DNA from: Pigmentiphaga sp. NML080357
Lineage (GTDB): Bacteria > Pseudomonadota > Gammaproteobacteria > Burkholderiales > Burkholderiaceae_B
Reading direction: 5' to 3'
Length of the DNA: 64,000 bases
Assembly: GCF_002188465.1 (NCBI RefSeq)
Contig: NZ_NINW01000003.1
Span: forward strand, 248,001-312,000
The notes below the pieces were generated by a model. The model saw only the letters and a program-made list of their open reading frames with translations. It was not told the DNA's origin and did not search any database. This document shows positions 24,933-33,527 of the stretch, piece by piece; position 1 is the first letter of the stretch; every line of letters begins with the position of its first letter. The position numbers and the translations under genes were made by a program.

Positions 24933-25625
24933 ATGCCCAGACAAAAAGCGGCGCCTGCCGCGCCCAGCGCGAAGAATCTCGGACAGTCCGCGTGTTCGCG
25001 CGGCGAGCAGGCCTACCAGTACGTGCGCACGGCCATCCGCTCCGGCGAACTGGCCCCCGGCACGCGCCTGCGCGAAATCGAGCTGGCCGAACTGCTGGGG
25101 CTGAGCCGCACTCCCGTGCGCGAAGCCTTGAGCCGCCTGGAAAGCGAAGGCCTGGTCGTCAACGAGTCGGGCCGGGGGCTGGTCGTGACCGAGCTCGATC
25201 AAAGCATGATCAACGAGCTCTATGTAATGCGCGAGGTGCTCGAAGGCACGGCCGCGCGGCTGGCCGCGCGCCATGCCTCCGACGTGGAGATCTCGGCGCT
25301 GCGCGAAATCGCCGACCGCGATGCGCAATTGCTCGAGCAGCCCGACCAGTTGGCGGTCAACAATCACTTCTTCCACGAAACGCTGTACCGCTGCGCGCAT
25401 AACCGCTACCTGCTGAAGACGCTGAACTCGCTGCAGGAGTCGATGTCGCTGCTGGGCCCCACTACGCTCGCCATGCCCGGCCGCGCGCAAAGCAGCTCGC
25501 GCGAGCACCAGGAGATGGTGGCGGCGCTGGAACAGCGCGATCCCGACCTGGCCGAGCGTATTACCCGCGAACACATCCGCGCGGCCTACAAGGTCCGGCT
25601 CACGCGCATGCTGCGCAACATATGA
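24933..25625 (+). CDS. GntR family regulator, FCD-type
   Basis: A 230-residue regulator. The winged helix has the FCD-GntR form: YQYVRTAIRSGELAPGTRLR, then LAELLGLSRTPVREALSRLE and GLVVNESGRGLVV. The helical C-terminal FCD domain shows LYVMREVLEG and NHFFHETLY with His residues that often hold a metal or acid ligand, and SREHQEMVAALEQRD. An ATG at 24897 is an alternative start. It follows the Bug gene and is the likely regulator of the divergent ligase-lyase/Bug module, with candidate sites at 23777-23812. Confidence 0.88.
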   Translation: MPRQKAAPAAPSAKNLGQSACSRGEQAYQYVRTAIRSGELAPGTRLREIELAELLGLSRTPVREALSRLESEGLVVNESGRGLVVTELDQSMINELYVMREVLEGTAARLAARHASDVEISALREIADRDAQLLEQPDQLAVNNHFFHETLYRCAHNRYLLKTLNSLQESMSLLGPTTLAMPGRAQSSSREHQEMVAALEQRDPDLAERITREHIRAAYKVRLTRMLRNI

Positions 25626-26094
25626 AGAAACGCGTCCGCGCGGCGATGATCGCCGAGAGATAGTTGTCCTTGCGCAACTGTCCCGCTGGCGGCCGGCGCG
25701 GGAATCGGCATCCTGGTTCCGATTCGATGCTCCCCATCCGGCGGCGGCCGCCGCGGCGAACAGGGTCTTGCATATGTCGATCCTGGCCGGGTTTGTTGTT
25801 ACGCAGCATTGGCCGCGCACGCGTGGCATGTCCGTACACGGCACGAAATATGGAAAGCGCGCCATCGGGTGCGAAACCGTCATCTGGAATGCTGCAACGC
25901 ATGATCGTTGACGGTGTCCCCTTCCAAGCTCGCCGGCAGTTGCGTCGGGGATTGGGAGCCCATCGTGCGCAGTGAAATCCTGGCCTGGCATGCATTGCCA
26001 TGGCGGCCCCGGAGCCCCGAAAAACCTGGCTCTTTATGCAACCGGGCATACAATGTCGCTTCACGTGCCGCTGACTGTTTTACATACAAAACAA
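25626..26094. other. Intergenic region without a recognisable gene
   Basis: About 470 bases between the GntR gene and malic enzyme. Reading frames on both strands are short or lack family resemblance. GCATACAAT at 26046-26054 could serve as a -10 element for the malic enzyme gene, but no convincing -35 box was seen. I found no hairpin with a T-run, tRNA or repeat. Confidence 0.4.
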
Positions 26095-27375
26095 ATGGAT
26101 TCTTCGCTTACCGATAAGGCGCTCGCCTATCATCAGTTCCCCGTTCCCGGAAAAATCGCCGTCGTTCCCACCAAGCCTCTCGACAACCAGCAGGACCTGT
26201 CGCTGGCCTATTCTCCCGGCGTCGCCGCCGCGTGCGAAGCCATCGCCAACGAACAACAGGCCACGCGCTACTACACCTCGCGCTCGAACCTGGTCGCGGT
26301 CATCTCCAACGGCACCGCCGTGCTGGGCCTGGGCAACATCGGGCCGTACGCCGCCAAGCCGGTCATGGAAGGCAAGGCCTGCCTGTTCCAGAAGTTCGCC
26401 GGCATCAACGTGTTCGACATCGAGCTTGCCGAAACCGATCCCGACAAGCTCGTCGACGCCATCGCGATGATGGAGCCCACCTTCGGCGGCATCAACCTCG
26501 AAGACATCAAGGCGCCCGAGTGCTTCTACATCGAGCGCAAGCTGACCGAGCGGATGTCGATCCCGGTCTTCCACGACGACCAGCACGGCACCGCCATCGT
26601 GGCGTCCGCCGGCATCGTCAACGGCCTGAAGCTGGCCGAGAAATCGCTCGACCGCGTGAAGCTGGTCTGCTCGGGCGCCGGCGCCGCCGCCATCGCCTGC
26701 CTGGACCTGCTGGTGCGGCAAGGCCTGAAGAAGGAGAACATCCTGCTGGTGGACTCCAAGGGCGTCGTCTACGAAGGCCGCGACGCGTCGATGGAATTCA
26801 ACAAGTCGCGCTACGCCACCACCAGCACGGCCCGCACGCTGGCCGACGCGGTCAAGGATGCCGATATTTTCCTGGGGTGCTCGGCGGCGGGCCTGCTCAC
26901 GCCCGACATGGTCGCCACCATGGCGCTGCGCCCGCTGATCCTCGCGCTGGCCAATCCCGAGCCGGAGATCCGGCCCGAACTGGCCAGGGAAGTGCGTTCC
27001 GACTGCCTGATCGCCACCGGCCGTTCGGACTACCCGAACCAGGTCAATAACGTTCTGTGCTTTCCCTTCCTGTTCCGCGGCGCGCTCGACGTCGATGCCA
27101 TGCGCATCACCGACGAAATGAAGCTGGCCTGCGTCAACGCCATCGCCAATCTCGCGCAGCAGCCCATCCCGCCCGAAGTGGCCAAGGCCTATCCCAACCG
27201 CAAGCTGGAATTCGGCCCCGACTACTTCATTCCCACGCCGTTCGATCCCCGCCTGATCAGCGAGGTCGCGGCCGCCGTGGCGCTGGCTGCCATGGATTCG
27301 GGCGTCGCACGCAGTCCCATCGCCGACATCGACGCCTACCGCGAATCCCTGGCAAGCTCTTCGTCCAACCGCTGA
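26095..27375 (+). CDS. Malic enzyme, short form (NADP-type MaeB catalytic part only)
   Basis: A 426-residue enzyme that oxidatively decarboxylates malate to pyruvate. It has [13 protein letters not shown] with the catalytic Tyr39, [19 protein letters not shown] with Lys94 and metal-binding acids, [11 protein letters not shown], the nucleotide-binding [19 protein letters not shown], and [11 protein letters not shown]. MaeB enzymes of most proteobacteria are about 750 residues because of a C-terminal phosphotransacetylase-like domain; this one ends after the malic domain. No clear ribosome binding site precedes the ATG; an in-frame ATG at 26053 is an alternative. It stands just before a 2-hydroxyacid dehydrogenase. 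Confidence 0.9.
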   Translation: MDSSLTDKALAYHQFPVPGKIAVVPTKPLDNQQDLSLAYSPGVAAACEAIANEQQATRYYTSRSNLVAVISNGTAVLGLGNIGPYAAKPVMEGKACLFQKFAGINVFDIELAETDPDKLVDAIAMMEPTFGGINLEDIKAPECFYIERKLTERMSIPVFHDDQHGTAIVASAGIVNGLKLAEKSLDRVKLVCSGAGAAAIACLDLLVRQGLKKENILLVDSKGVVYEGRDASMEFNKSRYATTSTARTLADAVKDADIFLGCSAAGLLTPDMVATMALRPLILALANPEPEIRPELAREVRSDCLIATGRSDYPNQVNNVLCFPFLFRGALDVDAMRITDEMKLACVNAIANLAQQPIPPEVAKAYPNRKLEFGPDYFIPTPFDPRLISEVAAAVALAAMDSGVARSPIADIDAYRESLASSSSNR

Positions 27376-27428
27376 CGCAAGACCGGAAGGGCGGCCGCCC
27401 CTTCCGCCTCCGAAGCGCAAATCCGAGA

Positions 27429-28403
27429 ATGCCCACCATCATGTCGTCCGCGCACAAGATCGTCTTCCTGGACCGGGCCAGCCTGCAGGCCACCATCCGG
27501 CCGCCTGCCTTTCCGCATACATGGGTCGACCACGACATCACTTCACGGGAAGAAGTCGTGGACCGGCTTGGGGACGCATCCATCGCGGTCACCAACAAGA
27601 TACCGCTGCGCCGGGCCGAACTGGACCGGCTGCCGCAGTTGAAGATGATCGCCGTAGCCGCGACGGGCACCGACATCATCGATCTTGCCGCCTGCCAGGA
27701 ACGCGGCATCGTGGTCTCGAACATCCGCAACTACGCGACGGCCTCGCTTCCGGAGCACACCTTCGCGCTCATCCTGGCCCTGCGGCGGAACCTGCGCGCC
27801 TACGCGGCCGACGTCGAAGCCGGCAAATGGCAGCGGTCGCAACAGTTCTGTTTCCTCGACTACCCCATCCGCGACCTGGCCGACAGCCGGCTCGGCATCG
27901 TGGGCTATGGCGCGCTGGGGCGCTCGGTGGCGGCACTGGGGCGCGCCTTCGGCATGGAGATCTGCGTGTCCAGCCGCTCGCCGGTGGATGAACCCGGCAT
28001 CGTGAACCTGCCGCTGCCCGAACTGCTGCGGACCTCCGACGTCGTCACGCTGCACCTGCCGCTGAGTCCGGCCACGCGCAACATGATCGACCGCGAGCAG
28101 CTCGCCTCCATGAAGCGGACCGCGCTGCTGATCAACACTGCGCGCGGCGGACTGGTGAACGAAGCGGCGCTGGCCGATGCCCTGCGCGACGGCACCATCG
28201 CCGGCGCGGGCTTCGACGTGCTGGACGGCGAACCTCCGGCCGACACCAATCCTCTGTTGCACGTCAAGCAGCCCAATTTCATCCTGACGCCGCACGTCGC
28301 CTGGGCAAGCCAGGAAGCGATGCAGAGGCTGGCCGACCAGTTGGTGGACAACCTGGAAGCCTTCGTCGCGGGCAAGCCGCGCAACGTGGTGCAGCCGAAG
28401 TAG
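27429..28403 (+). CDS. D-2-hydroxyacid dehydrogenase (glycerate dehydrogenase/hydroxypyruvate reductase-like)
   Basis: A 324-residue NAD(P)-dependent enzyme (320 if the inner ATG at 27441 is used). The dinucleotide fold has GIVGYGALGRSVAALG, and the catalytic triad is seen as Arg in INTARGGLVNE, Glu in DVLDGEPPAD and His in LTPHVAWAS. This pattern is that of the 2-hydroxyacid dehydrogenase family acting on hydroxypyruvate, glyoxylate or related oxoacids. It follows malic enzyme after 53 bases; co-transcription is possible. Confidence 0.88.
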   Translation: MPTIMSSAHKIVFLDRASLQATIRPPAFPHTWVDHDITSREEVVDRLGDASIAVTNKIPLRRAELDRLPQLKMIAVAATGTDIIDLAACQERGIVVSNIRNYATASLPEHTFALILALRRNLRAYAADVEAGKWQRSQQFCFLDYPIRDLADSRLGIVGYGALGRSVAALGRAFGMEICVSSRSPVDEPGIVNLPLPELLRTSDVVTLHLPLSPATRNMIDREQLASMKRTALLINTARGGLVNEAALADALRDGTIAGAGFDVLDGEPPADTNPLLHVKQPNFILTPHVAWASQEAMQRLADQLVDNLEAFVAGKPRNVVQPK

Positions 28404-28577
28404 GCGGCACCACGCCTCTCTCGGTCGGCTCTGCTCGAACGCCTCCCGACTCGCCGCTTCGGCCCTCTGCCCAATGCCGCGGTCCAACGTCCGCGCGACG
28501 CTTCGGACGCCGAACTGCAGACCTGGGCCGTCAACATGCTGGATGCCGCCACCCTGTCCCAGGTCTTCGGCGAATAG
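28404..28577 (+). pseudogene. C-terminal remnant of an Rpn/DUF4351-type nuclease-transposase protein
   Basis: The frame ending at TAG 28575-28577 reads SALLERLPTRRFGPLP, then DASDAELQTWAVNMLDA and ATLSQVFGE. This is the typical closing DUF4351 segment (RFGPLP, x-LD-x-ATL-x-VFG) of Rpn/YhgA-like PD-(D/E)XK proteins. Nothing upstream in any frame supplies the nuclease domain, because the hydroxyacid dehydrogenase ends at 28403. It is therefore a fossil of a lost gene of the recombination-promoting nuclease family. Confidence 0.55.
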
Positions 28578-28591
28578 CGGCCAAGGCGGCC

Positions 28592-29302
28592 CTACATGCC
28601 GCCCGGCGCCTGCCGCCAGCGGCCATACCCCGCAGCCCGCAGCTCGCAAGCCGGGCAGGCGCCGCATCCGTAGCCCCATTCGAAGCGCTTGCTGCGATCG
28701 CCGAGGTAGCAGGTATGGCTGTGCTCGGCCACGATGTCGACCAGCGCACCGCCCCCAAGGTCGAAAGCCAGTTGCCAGGTCTGCGCCTTGTCCAGCCACA
28801 TCAGCGGGGTCTCGAAGGTGAAGCGCTGCCCCATGCCCAGCGATACCGCCACCTGCAGCGCCTTGACCGTATCGTCGCGGCAATCGGGGTAGCCGGAGAA
28901 GTCGGTTTCGCACATGCCGCCCACCACCACGTCGAGCCCGCGGCGATAGGCCAGCGCCGATGCCATGGTGAGGAAGACCAGGTTGCGCCCCGGGACGAAG
29001 GTATTGGGCAGCCCGGCGTCGGTCAGCCGGATCTCGGTCTCGCGCGTGAGCGCGGTGTCGCTGATGGCGCCCAGCACCGACAGGTCGACGGCATGGTCTT
29101 CGCCCAGCCGGGATGCCCACGCGGGAAAGCGGGCGCGCATTTCGCGCAGCACGTTCCGGCGGGCCTCGAGCTCCACGCGATGACGCTGGCCGTAGTCGAA
29201 GCCCACGGTTTCGACCGCCGCATAGCGGTCCAGCGCCCACGCGAGGCAGGTCGTGGAGTCCTGTCCGCCGGAGAACAGGACGAGGGCCTTGCGGGAGTCC
29301 AT
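28592..29302 (-). CDS. queC: 7-cyano-7-deazaguanine synthase (preQ0 synthase)
   Basis: A 236-residue ATP-dependent enzyme of queuosine synthesis converting 7-carboxy-7-deazaguanine and ammonia to preQ0. The PP-loop SGGQDSTT is at residues 11-18, [10 protein letters not shown] follows, and the zinc-binding Cys are in the C-terminal segments HTCYLGD and [13 protein letters not shown]. The start ATG overlaps the TGA of the upstream small lipoprotein gene by one base (TGATG), suggesting coupling. Other queuosine genes are not in the window. Confidence 0.95.
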   Translation of the reverse strand: MDSRKALVLFSGGQDSTTCLAWALDRYAAVETVGFDYGQRHRVELEARRNVLREMRARFPAWASRLGEDHAVDLSVLGAISDTALTRETEIRLTDAGLPNTFVPGRNLVFLTMASALAYRRGLDVVVGGMCETDFSGYPDCRDDTVKALQVAVSLGMGQRFTFETPLMWLDKAQTWQLAFDLGGGALVDIVAEHSHTCYLGDRSKRFEWGYGCGACPACELRAAGYGRWRQAPGGM

Positions 29303-29463
29303 CAGTCGATCACCGCGGCGCAAGCGTCGGTGGGCGCGGCGGCAATGTCGCCCACGACGGGCACGATCTTGAGGCCGGCGGAAGCCACGCGGCACGGCGC
29401 GGCCACCACGCCGCAGCCGTTCAGCGTGACCGCGAAGGCCATGGCAAGCAGAAGACTTTTCAT
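29302..29463 (-). CDS. Small lipoprotein (about 53 residues)
   Basis: A 53-residue protein with a lipoprotein signal: [17 protein letters not shown] with lipobox LNGC, then a short body with two Ala/Pro-rich segments and a conserved-looking [18 protein letters not shown]. Its stop overlaps the queC start, so the two are likely co-transcribed. I do not know a function; similar tiny lipoproteins occur in other betaproteobacteria. Confidence 0.6.
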   Translation of the reverse strand: MKSLLLAMAFAVTLNGCGVVAAPCRVASAGLKIVPVVGDIAAAPTDACAAVID

Positions 29464-29536
29464 GAAAAACCCTGGCAGGAGAATCGAAGGCGCTGGCGCC
29501 AGGGTAGCACTATAAGATGGCGCGGTTCGAGCCCCT

Positions 29537-29566
29537 GGCCTGCGTCTCATCCAATTGACGCAGGCC
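29537..29566. terminator. Hairpin after the Fsr-like gene
   Basis: GGCCTGCGTC/GACGCAGGCC is a perfect 10-base stem with a 10-base loop, 40 bases past the end of the exporter gene on the minus strand. No T-run follows, so it is only a possible terminator or a stabilising end. Confidence 0.4.
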
Positions 29567-29605
29567 GGGAGCGAGGCGCCGGCCGCCGCCCGGCATCGCG
29601 CCTGT

Positions 29606-30838
29606 TCAGGCCTTGGCCAGCGCCTGCTTGGCGCGCGGCCGCCCAAGGTCGGGGAGGAACGCGGTCAACAGGCCCAGCAGCGGCAGGAACGAGCAGAGGT
29701 GATACACATACTCGATGCTGGTCACGTCGGCCACCTTGCCCAGCACCGCGGCGCCCAGGCCGCCCATGCCGAAGGCGAACCCGAAGAAGAGGCCCGACAC
29801 CGTGCCCACCTTGCCGGGCATCAGCTCCTGGGCGAACACCAGGATCGCAGAGAAGGCCGAGGCCAGGATCAGGCCGATGACGAAGCTCAGGATGCCGGTC
29901 CACGCCAAGTCCACGTAGGGCAACGCGAGCGCGAATGGCGCCACGCCCAGGATGGAGCCCCAGATCACCTTCTTGCGCCCGATGCGGTCGCCGATGGGGC
30001 CGCCCAGTATCGTGCCCAGGGCCACGGCGATGAGGAAGCCGAACAGGTGCATCTGCGCATTCTGCACCGATACGCCGAAGCGATGCATCAGGTAGAAGGT
30101 GTAGTAGCTGGTGAAGCTCGCCATGTAGAAGTACTTGGAGAACAGCAGCGTCAGCAGGATGGCCATCGAGCCCGTGACCGCCCCGCGGCTGAGCGAGGAT
30201 GGGGGCGGAGCCGGCCGGGCCTTGCGCGGGCCGGACAGGTGCTGCCGCTTGTACCAGGCGCCGACCTGGTAGAGCACGACCATGGCCAGCAGCGCGGCCA
30301 GGGCGAACCATGCCAGGCTGTCCTGGCCACGCGGGATGATGAACCAGGCGGCCAGCAGCGGCCCCATGGCGCTGCCGGCGTTGCCGCCCACCTGGAAGAT
30401 GGATTGCGCCAGGCCATGGCGGCCGCCCGATACCAGGCGCGCGACGCGGGAGGATTCCGGGTGGAAAATGGACGACCCGGTGCCCAGCAGCGCCGCGGCC
30501 ACCAGCAGCGTGGCGTAATTGGGCGCGAAGGCCAGCAGCACGATCCCGGCCAGGCTGCACGCCATGCCGATGGGCAGCGAATAGGGCTTGGGATTGCGGT
30601 CGGTGTACAGGCCCACCAGCGGCTGCAGCAGCGATGCCGTGAGCTGGTAGAGCAGCGTGATCAGGCCGATCTGGGTGAAGGTGAGCGCGAATTCGCTTTT
30701 CAGCAGCGGGTAGACTGCCAGGATCAGCGATTGCAGCATGTCGTTCAGGAAGTGCGAGAAGCTGATCGCGCCCAGTATCTTGAAGCCGGTGCGCTCCGCC
30801 TGGGCGGACGGAACTTGGGCAGGGTTGACGCTTTGCAT
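29606..30838 (-). CDS. fsr: MFS exporter, fosmidomycin resistance protein (Fsr) family
   Basis: A 410-residue inner-membrane protein with about 12 hydrophobic helices. The N-terminal AISFSHFLNDMLQSLILAVY is the Fsr hallmark, followed by the MFS loop DRNPKPYSLPIG and the second-half loop GDRIGRKKVIWGS. Fsr proteins export fosmidomycin and probably natural compounds by proton antiport. The divergent AraC-type gene at 30949 likely controls it; an inverted repeat lies between them. Confidence 0.87.
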   Translation of the reverse strand: MQSVNPAQVPSAQAERTGFKILGAISFSHFLNDMLQSLILAVYPLLKSEFALTFTQIGLITLLYQLTASLLQPLVGLYTDRNPKPYSLPIGMACSLAGIVLLAFAPNYATLLVAAALLGTGSSIFHPESSRVARLVSGGRHGLAQSIFQVGGNAGSAMGPLLAAWFIIPRGQDSLAWFALAALLAMVVLYQVGAWYKRQHLSGPRKARPAPPPSSLSRGAVTGSMAILLTLLFSKYFYMASFTSYYTFYLMHRFGVSVQNAQMHLFGFLIAVALGTILGGPIGDRIGRKKVIWGSILGVAPFALALPYVDLAWTGILSFVIGLILASAFSAILVFAQELMPGKVGTVSGLFFGFAFGMGGLGAAVLGKVADVTSIEYVYHLCSFLPLLGLLTAFLPDLGRPRAKQALAKA

Positions 30839-30876
30839 GATGTCTCTAGGGTTGCCCGACAGCGGGCTCAGGGTTT

Positions 30877-30892
30877 TTACGTATTTTCGTAA
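30877..30892. promoter_or_regulatory. Inverted repeat TTACG-N6-CGTAA in the fsr/araC-type divergent promoter
   Basis: TTACGTATTTTCGTAA has perfect 5-base arms and stands in an AT-rich patch of the 110-base gap between exporter and regulator. It is a candidate operator for the AraC-type protein or overlaps the promoter. Confidence 0.4.
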
Positions 30893-30948
30893 GCGTACCT
30901 GTCCGGATTCCGTCTGTCTTGCGAAAATAAGGCACGGCCCTTCTAGAA

Positions 30949-31728
30949 ATGGACAAATCCCGCCCTTTTCCCGACTACCACGATTACGACCGCCGCGAGC
31001 GGCCGGTCACGGCCATGGCAAAGGACTTCCCGCCGGGCTATCGCACGGGTCCGCACCGGCACCCCTCGGGACAGCTGGTCTATGCCTTGTACGGCGTCAT
31101 GGTCGCCCACACCGAAATGGGGCGGTGGGTGGTGCCGCCCACCCGGGGGCTGTGGATGCCCCCCTCGGTCCACCATGAATTGCGCATGGTGGGCGAGGTG
31201 CGCATGCGCACCGCCTACATCCATCCCGACGCGGCCCGCCACCTGCCCAGCCACTGTTCGGTGATGGCCATTTCGCCGCTGCTGCGCGAGCTGATCCTGG
31301 CGGCCATCGACATCCAGGGTCCCTACGACGACGACACGCGCGACGGCCGCGTCATGCGGCTGCTGCTGGACGAGCTGCGGCAGCTGCCCATGCTTCCGCT
31401 GCGCCTGCCCCGGCCCGCCGATGCGCGCCTGCAAGCGGTATGCGAAGCCATCGTCGCCGCTCCCGACGACAAGACCACCATCCAGGGATGGGCCGGCCGC
31501 CTGGGAGTGGATGCCAAGACCGTACACCGTCTTTTCGTGCGCGAAACCGGCATGACTTTCGGCCAATGGCGCCAGCAGGCACGGCTGCTGGAAGCGCTGG
31601 AACGCCTGGCCGAAGGCGCCAAGATCCTCGACGTTGCCCTGGAGCTGGGCTACGCCAGTCCCAGCGCGTTCTCCACGATGTTCAAGCGGCAGTTCGGCGT
31701 GGCGCCCAGCGCGTTCTTCGATCAATAG
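30949..31728 (+). CDS. AraC family transcriptional regulator with N-terminal cupin
   Basis: A 259-residue regulator. Residues about 25-100 form a cupin sensor (YRTGPHRHPSGQLVYALYG, VVPPTRGLWMPPSVHHEL), and residues about 160-259 hold two helix-turn-helix units (TTIQGWAGRLGVDAKTVHRL and ILDVALELGYASPSAFSTMF). This layout matches the NimR-type regulators that control drug exporters from a divergent position. Its end overlaps a decayed hydrolase gene on the other strand by a few bases. Confidence 0.88.
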   Translation: MDKSRPFPDYHDYDRRERPVTAMAKDFPPGYRTGPHRHPSGQLVYALYGVMVAHTEMGRWVVPPTRGLWMPPSVHHELRMVGEVRMRTAYIHPDAARHLPSHCSVMAISPLLRELILAAIDIQGPYDDDTRDGRVMRLLLDELRQLPMLPLRLPRPADARLQAVCEAIVAAPDDKTTIQGWAGRLGVDAKTVHRLFVRETGMTFGQWRQQARLLEALERLAEGAKILDVALELGYASPSAFSTMFKRQFGVAPSAFFDQ

Positions 31729-31867
31729 GCGGCCGGCGGCCCGTCCAGGAAATGGGCCAGTCGAAAGCCACGCGGCGGCGCTCCCCCAGCGCCGCCGCAG
31801 TCGGCCGCCAGATGGCCGAGGACGCGCCGAAGCCATGCAGCAACAGCAAGGGTGTCTCGCGCGCCAT
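31722..31867 (-). pseudogene. Alpha/beta hydrolase with large internal deletion
   Basis: The N-terminal 35 residues read like a normal hydrolase (ETPLLLLHGFGASSAIWRPT, oxyanion-hole HGFG, then ALGERRRV), after which the frame breaks. In the next frame the sequence LAHFLDGPPAAY ends at a stop at 31722-31724 and looks like a hydrolase C-terminus. The nucleophile elbow, lid and catalytic His are missing, so roughly 200 residues were lost. It starts 4 bases after the Bug stop, showing that the intact gene once followed the Bug gene in an operon. Confidence 0.55.
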
Positions 31868-31871
31868 GGCG

Positions 31872-32852
31872 TCAGTTGTCCAGCATCACGCCGGACTTCT
31901 GCACGATCTCCCGCCAGCGGCGCGCCTCCTCGCGCAGTTCCGCCGCGAACCCGGCGGGCGAGCCCTTGCCCGGCACGAAACCGCCCTGGGCAAAGGCCTC
32001 GCGTACCTGGGGTGTGGCCAGGACCTCGTTCAGCGCCTGCGATAGCGCCTCGAGGATTGCCGGATCGGTGCCCTTGGGCGCCGCCAGCCCCCACCAGTTG
32101 CTGAGCACGACGTCCGGCATGCCGGCCTCGGCTGCGGTGGGCACCTCCTTCAGGCCCGGATAGCGGCTGGAGGAGGCGACGGCCAGCGCGCGCACGCGGC
32201 CTTGGGGCATGTATGCGGCGGCGATGCTGTAGCCGCCGATGTAGAGCTGGATCTCGTTGGCCAGCAGGGCCTGCACGCCCAGCGACGAACCGCGGTAGGG
32301 AATGTGGGTCATGTTCGCGTGCATGGCCTCGCTCAGCATGTAGGCCGACAGGTGCGGCGTGGTGCCCGCTCCCGGGGAGCCGTAGTTCAGCTTGCCCGCG
32401 TGCTCCCGCGCGTACCGGGCGAAGCCCGCGTAGTCCTCGGCCGGCACGGCCGCGCTGATGTAGATGAAGGCGGGCACGTCGGCCAGCTTGCCCACCATGG
32501 CCAGGTCCTGCAGCGGATCGAACCCCAGTTTGCGGTACAGGAACTGGTTGATGACGAAGTTGTTGGTCGCGCCCAGCACCAGCGTATAGCCATCGGGCTT
32601 GGCGCGCACCACGTCCTGCACGCCGATGTTGCCGCCCGCGCCGGTACGGTAATCGATGACCAGGGGCTGGCCCAGGCGCTTCTCCAGCAACGGCTGCACC
32701 TGGCGGATGGCGATGTCGCCCGCCGCCCCGGGCGCGTAGGGCAGCACGATGCGTATGGGCCGGTCGGGATAGCCCGCCCGCGCGGCGGCGGCAAGACAGA
32801 TCAGGAGGCCGGCGGCGAACAGCGCGGCGCGGCGGCGAACGGTATCGGTCAC
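31872..32852 (-). CDS. Bug family periplasmic substrate-binding protein
   Basis: A 326-residue protein with signal MTDTVRRRAALFAAGLLICL, cleavage near ARAG, and mature start YPDRPIRIVLPYAPGAAGD. Other marks: IDYRTGAGGNIG, AKPDGYTLVLGA, HIPYRGSSLG and PTAAEAGMPDV. Its former partner gene, an alpha/beta hydrolase, is decayed (31722-31867), so this binding protein may now be without its enzyme. Upstream is the decayed metallo-hydrolase at 32909-33527. Confidence 0.92.
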   Translation of the reverse strand: MTDTVRRRAALFAAGLLICLAAAARAGYPDRPIRIVLPYAPGAAGDIAIRQVQPLLEKRLGQPLVIDYRTGAGGNIGVQDVVRAKPDGYTLVLGATNNFVINQFLYRKLGFDPLQDLAMVGKLADVPAFIYISAAVPAEDYAGFARYAREHAGKLNYGSPGAGTTPHLSAYMLSEAMHANMTHIPYRGSSLGVQALLANEIQLYIGGYSIAAAYMPQGRVRALAVASSSRYPGLKEVPTAAEAGMPDVVLSNWWGLAAPKGTDPAILEALSQALNEVLATPQVREAFAQGGFVPGKGSPAGFAAELREEARRWREIVQKSGVMLDN

Positions 32853-32908
32853 GGCATGCCCTCCTTCAAGCGATGCGCCGGATCTGTCGCCGGCGCGGCG
32901 GCGTGGCG

Positions 32909-33527
32909 CTACAGGTCGATGCGCATCAGGTCATGGGCCAGGCGCAGCGGGCCGTCGTAGTTCTTGCGTATGTCGGCCACGATTTCGTCCATCAGGTGCG
33001 GGCCCATCAGCTCCACCGGCAGGTGCTTGGCGGCGGCGCGCCTGAGCACGGGGCTGGTGGAATCGAAATGGCCGAAGTGGGTCGCCACCAGGCTCTTCAC
33101 CTTGGCCCGGCGGGCGATCTTGCCCAGATCCGTCGGGCTGGTGTGGGCATAGGTCCCGACGCCGGTCTTGGCGCGGTGGGCGATGAAGGATTCGGGGAAG
33201 GTGCACTCATGGATCAGCAGGTCGGCATCCTGGGCCAGCCGAACCATGGCCTCGCACGGCGCGGTGTCGCCGCTGAACGCGATGACCTTGCCCTCGGCCT
33301 CGACGCGTACCCCGAAGCATTCGCAGATGTCGCGCGGGATGTGCTCGACCCAGTCGACCGAAACCCACCTTGGCCGGGTCCACATTGGCACGCACCATCT
33401 GCCGGGTCGCGCCTTCGCCGCAGTCGAACAGGTAGTGCCGGTCGTCGTCCAGCGTGAGCAGGATCGCGGACTGGCCGCGGTCGGGATCGGGAAGGGCGGC
33501 GCCGGTACCCAGCATCGTGATCTTCAT
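32909..33527 (-). pseudogene. Metallo-beta-lactamase-fold hydrolase with internal deletion and frameshift
   Basis: Reading from ATG 33527, 56 residues are normal (MKITMLGTGAALPDPDRG, YLFDCGEGATRQMVRANVD, PAKVGF). The frame then shifts, and the downstream frame continues SVDWVEHIPRDICECFGVRV, FSGDTAPCEAMVRLAQDADL, HECTF and ATHFGHFDST. Between PAKVGF and VDWVEHIP an intact relative has roughly 100 residues including the HxHxDH metal motif; here they are joined directly near 33360. The gene cannot make an active enzyme. The break is too clean to be a programmed frameshift. Confidence 0.75.

Noticed and set aside
25600-26064. Minus-strand frame in the gap before malic enzyme
   Set aside because: Composition and lack of any recognisable motif or ribosome site; overlaps the GntR end.
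28592-29302. Riboswitch (preQ1) controlling queC
   Set aside because: The upstream small lipoprotein gene overlaps the queC start and no preQ1-like leader was seen upstream of it.
32909-33527. Programmed frameshift in the metallo-hydrolase
   Set aside because: There is no slippery sequence, and about 100 residues including the metal motif are absent, which frameshifting cannot restore.
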